DNA of 64,000 nt from Actinoallomurus spadix (GTDB lineage: Bacteria > Actinomycetota > Actinomycetes > Streptosporangiales > Streptosporangiaceae). Below, in pieces: positions 60,975 to 64,000 of the stretch (position 1 is the stretch's first letter; every line of letters starts with the position of its first letter). The stretch covers positions 186,001 through 250,000 of the forward strand of contig NZ_JAMXMX010000005.1 of NCBI RefSeq assembly GCF_024055725.1, read 5' to 3'. Position numbers and translations under genes: made by a program. The notes below the pieces were generated by a model. The model worked only from the letters and a program-made list of their open reading frames with translations, did not search any database and was not told the origin of the DNA.

Positions 60975-61147
60975 GCTATGACCAGGAGCTCTCGGAGTTC
61001 CGGCAGATCCTCGACGAGATGCCCGTGGTCGGCCATATCCGCCGGGACGCCGAGCTCGCCGAGCTGCACCGGCTGATCGGACGATACCCCGCCGAGGCGC
61101 GGGAGATCTGCGCGAAGTTCGACGGCGCGTTCGACAAGCCCGCGTGA
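60971..61147 (+). CDS. Small helical protein of 58 residues
   Basis: Soluble and probably all-helical: SYDQELSEFRQILDEMPVVG, then LAELHRLIGRYPAEAREICAKFDGAF. The ATG is preceded by an excellent AAGGAGG. An upstream in-frame ATG (60872) has no such site. Third member of the small coupled operon after the XRE cassette. Function unknown. Confidence 0.78.
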   Translation: MSYDQELSEFRQILDEMPVVGHIRRDAELAELHRLIGRYPAEAREICAKFDGAFDKPA

Positions 61148-61355
61148 GCGAGCGCCGGCCGCTCGCGCGTACGGACCGGGCCGCGGTGGCGGTGACCACG
61201 CCCCCGCCATCGCGGCCTGACCCAGCTCCGGGCCCTCCGGCCGGGCCCCGTGAAAGTTTCATTGGTAAGGCTCGGTAAATCGACCTGTCAGGTTAAGATC
61301 ATCGCAAGGTGCGCTCCCACCGTCCGTTCTGTCCCCGCGAGACGGAGAAACGCGC

Positions 61356-62021
61356 ATGCACCACCAAGGTCACCTCTCCCGCCGGGCGCTCCGTGCCCTG
61401 ACCCTGCTGTCGGCCGCCGTGCTCTTCCTGATCCCCTGGGCCGACGCCGCCTTCGCCCACGGCTCGGTCGTCGACCCCGCCTCCCGCAACTACGGCTGCT
61501 GGCAGCGCTGGGGAAGCGACTTCCAGAACCCCGCCATGCAGCAGCAGGACCCGATGTGCTGGCAGGCGTGGCAGGACAACCCGAACGCCATGTGGAACTG
61601 GAACGGCCTCTACCGCAACGGCCTCGGCGGCAACTTCCAGGCAGGCCTGCCGGACGGGCAGCTCTGCAGCGGCGGCCTCACCGAGAGCGGGCGGTACCGC
61701 TCCATGGACGTCCCCGGCGCGTGGAAGACGACCGACGTCCACAGCACCTTCTCGGTCCACCTGATGGACCAGGCCAGGCATGGCGCCGACTACCTCCTCG
61801 TCTACGTCACCCGCCAGGGGTACAACGCCCTCACCCAGCCGCTGCGCTGGAGCGACCTGGAACTGATCCGCAAGACCGGCAAGTACGCGCCGGGCAGCGA
61901 CTACGTCGTCGACAACCTCAGCGCTCCCGGCCGTACGGGCCGTCACGTCGTCTTCACGATCTGGCAGGCCTCGCACATGGACCAGGCGTTCTTCTTCTGC
62001 AGCGACGTCAACTTCAGCTGA
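61356..62021 (+). CDS. Secreted lytic polysaccharide monooxygenase (AA10 family)
   Basis: 221 residues. A signal peptide of 34 residues (ALTLLSAAVLFLIPWADAAFA) is cut before His35, so the mature protein begins HGSVVDPASRNYGC with the N-terminal His of the copper-binding histidine brace. The second brace His is in WQASHMDQAFFFCSDVNF, where the Phe near the copper also appears. It is a single AA10 domain with no carbohydrate-binding module. LPMOs cut chitin or cellulose oxidatively; NYGCWQRWG-type openings are closer to cellulose-active relatives, but substrate is not certain. Stands alone. Confidence 0.95.
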   Translation: MHHQGHLSRRALRALTLLSAAVLFLIPWADAAFAHGSVVDPASRNYGCWQRWGSDFQNPAMQQQDPMCWQAWQDNPNAMWNWNGLYRNGLGGNFQAGLPDGQLCSGGLTESGRYRSMDVPGAWKTTDVHSTFSVHLMDQARHGADYLLVYVTRQGYNALTQPLRWSDLELIRKTGKYAPGSDYVVDNLSAPGRTGRHVVFTIWQASHMDQAFFFCSDVNFS

Positions 62022-62188
62022 TCCTCGCCTCCCGGCCGCGGGTCACCGCCTCCGGCTCCGACCCGCGGCCGGTCCCCTCCCGTCCAGTCTCCGGCGGGGC
62101 GCCCGGAAAATGAGCGATCGCAGGGGTCCGCTCCGGCAAGATCCGCCGTAGCATCACGAATGTGATCCGCACGCCTGGAGACGACGCG

Positions 62189-63007
62189 ATGCTCCTCGCC
62201 CTCAGCGACCTTCACGTCTCCTACACGGAGAACCGGAAGCTCGTCGAGTTACTGCGCCCGGGTTCCGATGACGACTGGCTGCTCATCGCCGGCGACGTCG
62301 GCGAGTCGATCGACGACATCGTCTGGGCGCTCGACACCCTGCGACGACGCTTCGCGAAGGTCGTATGGGCGCCCGGCAACCATGAGCTGTGGACACGCCG
62401 GGACGACGCCTCCGCGCTGCGCGGCGAGGCCAAGTACTCGCGGATCGTCGAACTGTGCCAGGCCATGGGCGTCCTCACGCCGGAGGACCCGTACCCGGTC
62501 TGGCGGGGCCCCGGCGGCCCGGCCGTCATCGCGCCGCTCTTCCTCCTGTACGACTACACGTTCCGCCCCGACGGCGTCACCACCCAGGAGGCCGCGCTCG
62601 CGCAGGCGTACAAAGAGGGCGTCGTCTGCACCGACGAGTTCCTCCTGCACCCGGACCCGTACCCCACCCGCGAGGCGTGGTGCCGGGCCCGGCTCGCGGC
62701 GACCGAGCAGCGCCTGGCGGCGCTGGACCCCGAGCTGCCGACCGTCCTGGTGAACCACTATCCCCTCGTCCGGGAACCGACCCGAATCCTGCGCTACCCG
62801 GTGTTCGCCCAGTGGTGCGGCACCGAGCACACCGCCGACTGGCACCTGCGCTTCCGGGCGGCCGTGGCCGTCTACGGCCACCTGCACATCCCGCGGACCA
62901 CCTATCACGACGGCGTGCGCTTCGAGGAGGTCTCGGTGGGTTACCCCCGCGAATGGCAGAAACGCCCGGCGCCACCCGCCCTGCGGCAGATCCTCCCGAC
63001 GCCGTGA
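62189..63007 (+). CDS. PptH-like metallophosphoesterase (putative phosphopantetheinyl hydrolase)
   Basis: 272 residues, calcineurin-like phosphoesterase: ALSDLHVSYTENR, LLIAGDVGES, WAPGNHELW, VLVNHYPLV and VYGHLHIPRTTYHDG supply the five metal-binding motifs. It overlaps a phosphopantetheinyl transferase gene (GTGA). Mycobacterium tuberculosis has the same pair, Rv2795c-Rv2794c, where PptH removes phosphopantetheine from carrier proteins that PptT loads. By analogy this enzyme probably reverses carrier-protein activation. ATG 62189 (GGAG upstream) is preferred; a GTG at 62162 would add nine residues without a ribosome site. Confidence 0.88.
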   Translation: MLLALSDLHVSYTENRKLVELLRPGSDDDWLLIAGDVGESIDDIVWALDTLRRRFAKVVWAPGNHELWTRRDDASALRGEAKYSRIVELCQAMGVLTPEDPYPVWRGPGGPAVIAPLFLLYDYTFRPDGVTTQEAALAQAYKEGVVCTDEFLLHPDPYPTREAWCRARLAATEQRLAALDPELPTVLVNHYPLVREPTRILRYPVFAQWCGTEHTADWHLRFRAAVAVYGHLHIPRTTYHDGVRFEEVSVGYPREWQKRPAPPALRQILPTP

Positions 63008-63669
63008 TCGAGGAGTTGCTGCCGCCGGAGGCGGTGGGTGAGGAGGCGTACGAGGACGCGCCCGCGACGACGCTGTTCCCCGAAGAGGAGGCACTACTCG
63101 TCCGCGCCGTCGACAAACGCCGCAGGGAGTTCACCACCGTACGGGCGTGCGCGCGGGCGGCCTTCGCCCGGCTCGGCGTCCCCGCCGCACCCCTCCTTCC
63201 CGGCGAACGCGGCGCCCCCACCTGGCCCGAAGGGCTCGTGGGCAGCATGACCCACTGCGACGGCTACCGGGCGTCCGCGATCGGCCGGTCCCGCGACCTC
63301 CTGACCATCGGCATCGACGCCGAGCCGAACGGCCCGCTCCCCGACGGCGTCCTCGAACACGTCTCCCGTCCCGAGGAGCGCGTCTGGCTGGCCGACCTGC
63401 GCACCGCCGAACCCGGCGTGCACTGGGACCGGCTGCTGTTCAGCGCGAAGGAATCGGTCTACAAGGCATGGTTCCCTCTGACCCGGTGCTGGCTCGACTT
63501 CGAGGAGGCGAGCATCACCGTGAACCCGGAGGCCGGAACCTTCACCGCCGCGCTCACCGTCCCTCCCCCGCAGGTCGACGGCCGGCCGCTGACGGGCTTC
63601 ACCGGCCGCTGGCTCGCCCGCAAGGGCCTGGTCCTCACCGCCATCTCCGTCCCCCGCTCCCCCTCCTGA
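63004..63669 (+). CDS. 4'-phosphopantetheinyl transferase (Sfp/PptT/EntD type)
   Basis: 221 residues. It transfers the phosphopantetheine arm from CoA to a serine of acyl- or peptidyl-carrier proteins, activating PKS, NRPS or fatty-acid-type enzymes. Motifs are GSMTHCDGY, TIGIDAEPN (Mg-binding Asp/Glu) and LLFSAKESVYKAWFPLT, typical of the EntD/PptT branch. The GTG at 63004 overlaps the phosphoesterase stop. The pair forms a writer/eraser unit. Confidence 0.95.
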   Translation: MIEELLPPEAVGEEAYEDAPATTLFPEEEALLVRAVDKRRREFTTVRACARAAFARLGVPAAPLLPGERGAPTWPEGLVGSMTHCDGYRASAIGRSRDLLTIGIDAEPNGPLPDGVLEHVSRPEERVWLADLRTAEPGVHWDRLLFSAKESVYKAWFPLTRCWLDFEEASITVNPEAGTFTAALTVPPPQVDGRPLTGFTGRWLARKGLVLTAISVPRSPS

Positions 63670-63826
63670 CCCGTGGCCCGGTGCCGCCTCTGCCGCCGTC
63701 GTTGACTGGTCGCCGCCGCTGTGGCCTATCGAATGACCGAACAGCCGGATTCGTCGCGCCGATGGCGGCGGCAAAGTGAGGTGCGACCGGTACCGCCGGG
63801 CGGCCGGGCCGTTCGATCATCGAGGC

Positions 63827-64000
63827 ATGACGCCGAATCTTCTGGAGCGGGCGGGTGAGCTGTGGGCGAGCCTGGCCGGGGTGCCGGTCGCCTTCCCTCC
63901 GTGTGGGGACGTCAGGGTCGTCGCCTCGCCCGAGTCGCGGATGTGCCCCCCGCGCTGGGCGGGCATCGTCGCATTGGGGGGAGGCGTCCTCGCCACCGTG
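63827..64000 (+). CDS. Partial gene at right edge, possibly GNAT-family N-acetyltransferase
   Basis: 58 codons from ATG 63827: LLERAGELWASLAGVPVAFP, then VVASPESRMCPPRWAGIVAL and GGGVLATV. Openings of this type (ELWASLAGVPVAFP, CPPxWxGIVALG) are, from memory, found in actinobacterial GNAT acetyltransferases, but the diagnostic acetyl-CoA motif would lie beyond the window. The ribosome site is weak (CATCGAGG). Confidence 0.5.
   Translation, partial: MTPNLLERAGELWASLAGVPVAFPPCGDVRVVASPESRMCPPRWAGIVALGGGVLATV

Overview
The window is about 72% G+C by eye and packed with actinobacterial signature genes: SepH, DUF4193, DUF3710, DUF4235, DUF6879 with a DUF5753-type XRE regulator, an AfsR/BTAD regulator, and a ferrochelatase with a Cys-rich tail. 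It is chromosomal DNA of a filamentous high-GC actinomycete, probably Streptosporangiales (Thermomonosporaceae-like), although no 16S or other marker fixes the genus. The stretch from dut to sepH recalls, from memory, the dut-DUF4193-cutRS-IMPase-hemH-sepH neighbourhood of Streptomyces, so most of it looks like core genome with insertions. I saw no rRNA, tRNA, CRISPR array or intact insertion sequence.

1-10 kb: a potassium block on the minus strand, read right to left. It runs from a 27-residue membrane peptide through kdpF, kdpA, kdpB, kdpC (with an extra extracytoplasmic segment) and kdpD to a KimA-type K+ importer, nearly all joined by 1-4 nt overlaps. A second KdpD-type gene runs off the left edge. 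No kdpE is visible. 10-18 kb: a LysR regulator divergent from YeiH with a perfect LysR box over the regulator's start codon, an IlvD/Edd dehydratase, a VOC protein, a decayed Uma2 gene, dut-DUF3710 and an AI-2E-family permease.

18-21.3 kb: the most unusual locus. An unknown cytosolic protein, a MauE/DoxX-type membrane protein, a MauD-like thioredoxin and a Tat-exported protein with 10 cysteines are followed by a possible small membrane ORF and a multi-pass membrane protein. It resembles the maturation half of a methylamine-dehydrogenase operon with a different substrate. 21.3-39 kb: valS, DUF4235, a minisatellite, DUF4193, two tandem receptor Ser/Thr kinases (one fused to an oligopeptide-binding-protein domain), a CutRS-like two-component system, IMPase, ferrochelatase, lytic transglycosylase, a sugar-lactone oxidase and sepH.

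39-49 kb: a self-contained tetritol (erythritol/threitol-type) catabolic island. It has a divergent DeoR regulator, a 33-bp operator, an ABC importer, two polyol dehydrogenases, an erythrulose-type kinase and an RpiB-type isomerase. Base composition is visibly less GC-extreme, and a truncated SnoaL-like gene lies beside it. The predicted flow is tetritol -> erythrulose -> erythrulose 4-phosphate -> erythrose 4-phosphate -> pentose phosphate pathway.

49-64 kb: a DrrAB-type exporter facing an AfsR-type regulator across a 24-bp-stem terminator, a type II NADH dehydrogenase behind a perfect Rex operator, a PEBP lipoprotein and a membrane protein with Ser/Tyr-rich repeats. These are followed by a small-protein/DUF6879/XRE regulatory cassette, a set of tiny coupled ORFs, an AA10 lytic polysaccharide monooxygenase, a PptH-PptT-type phosphopantetheinyl pair and the start of another gene at the right edge.
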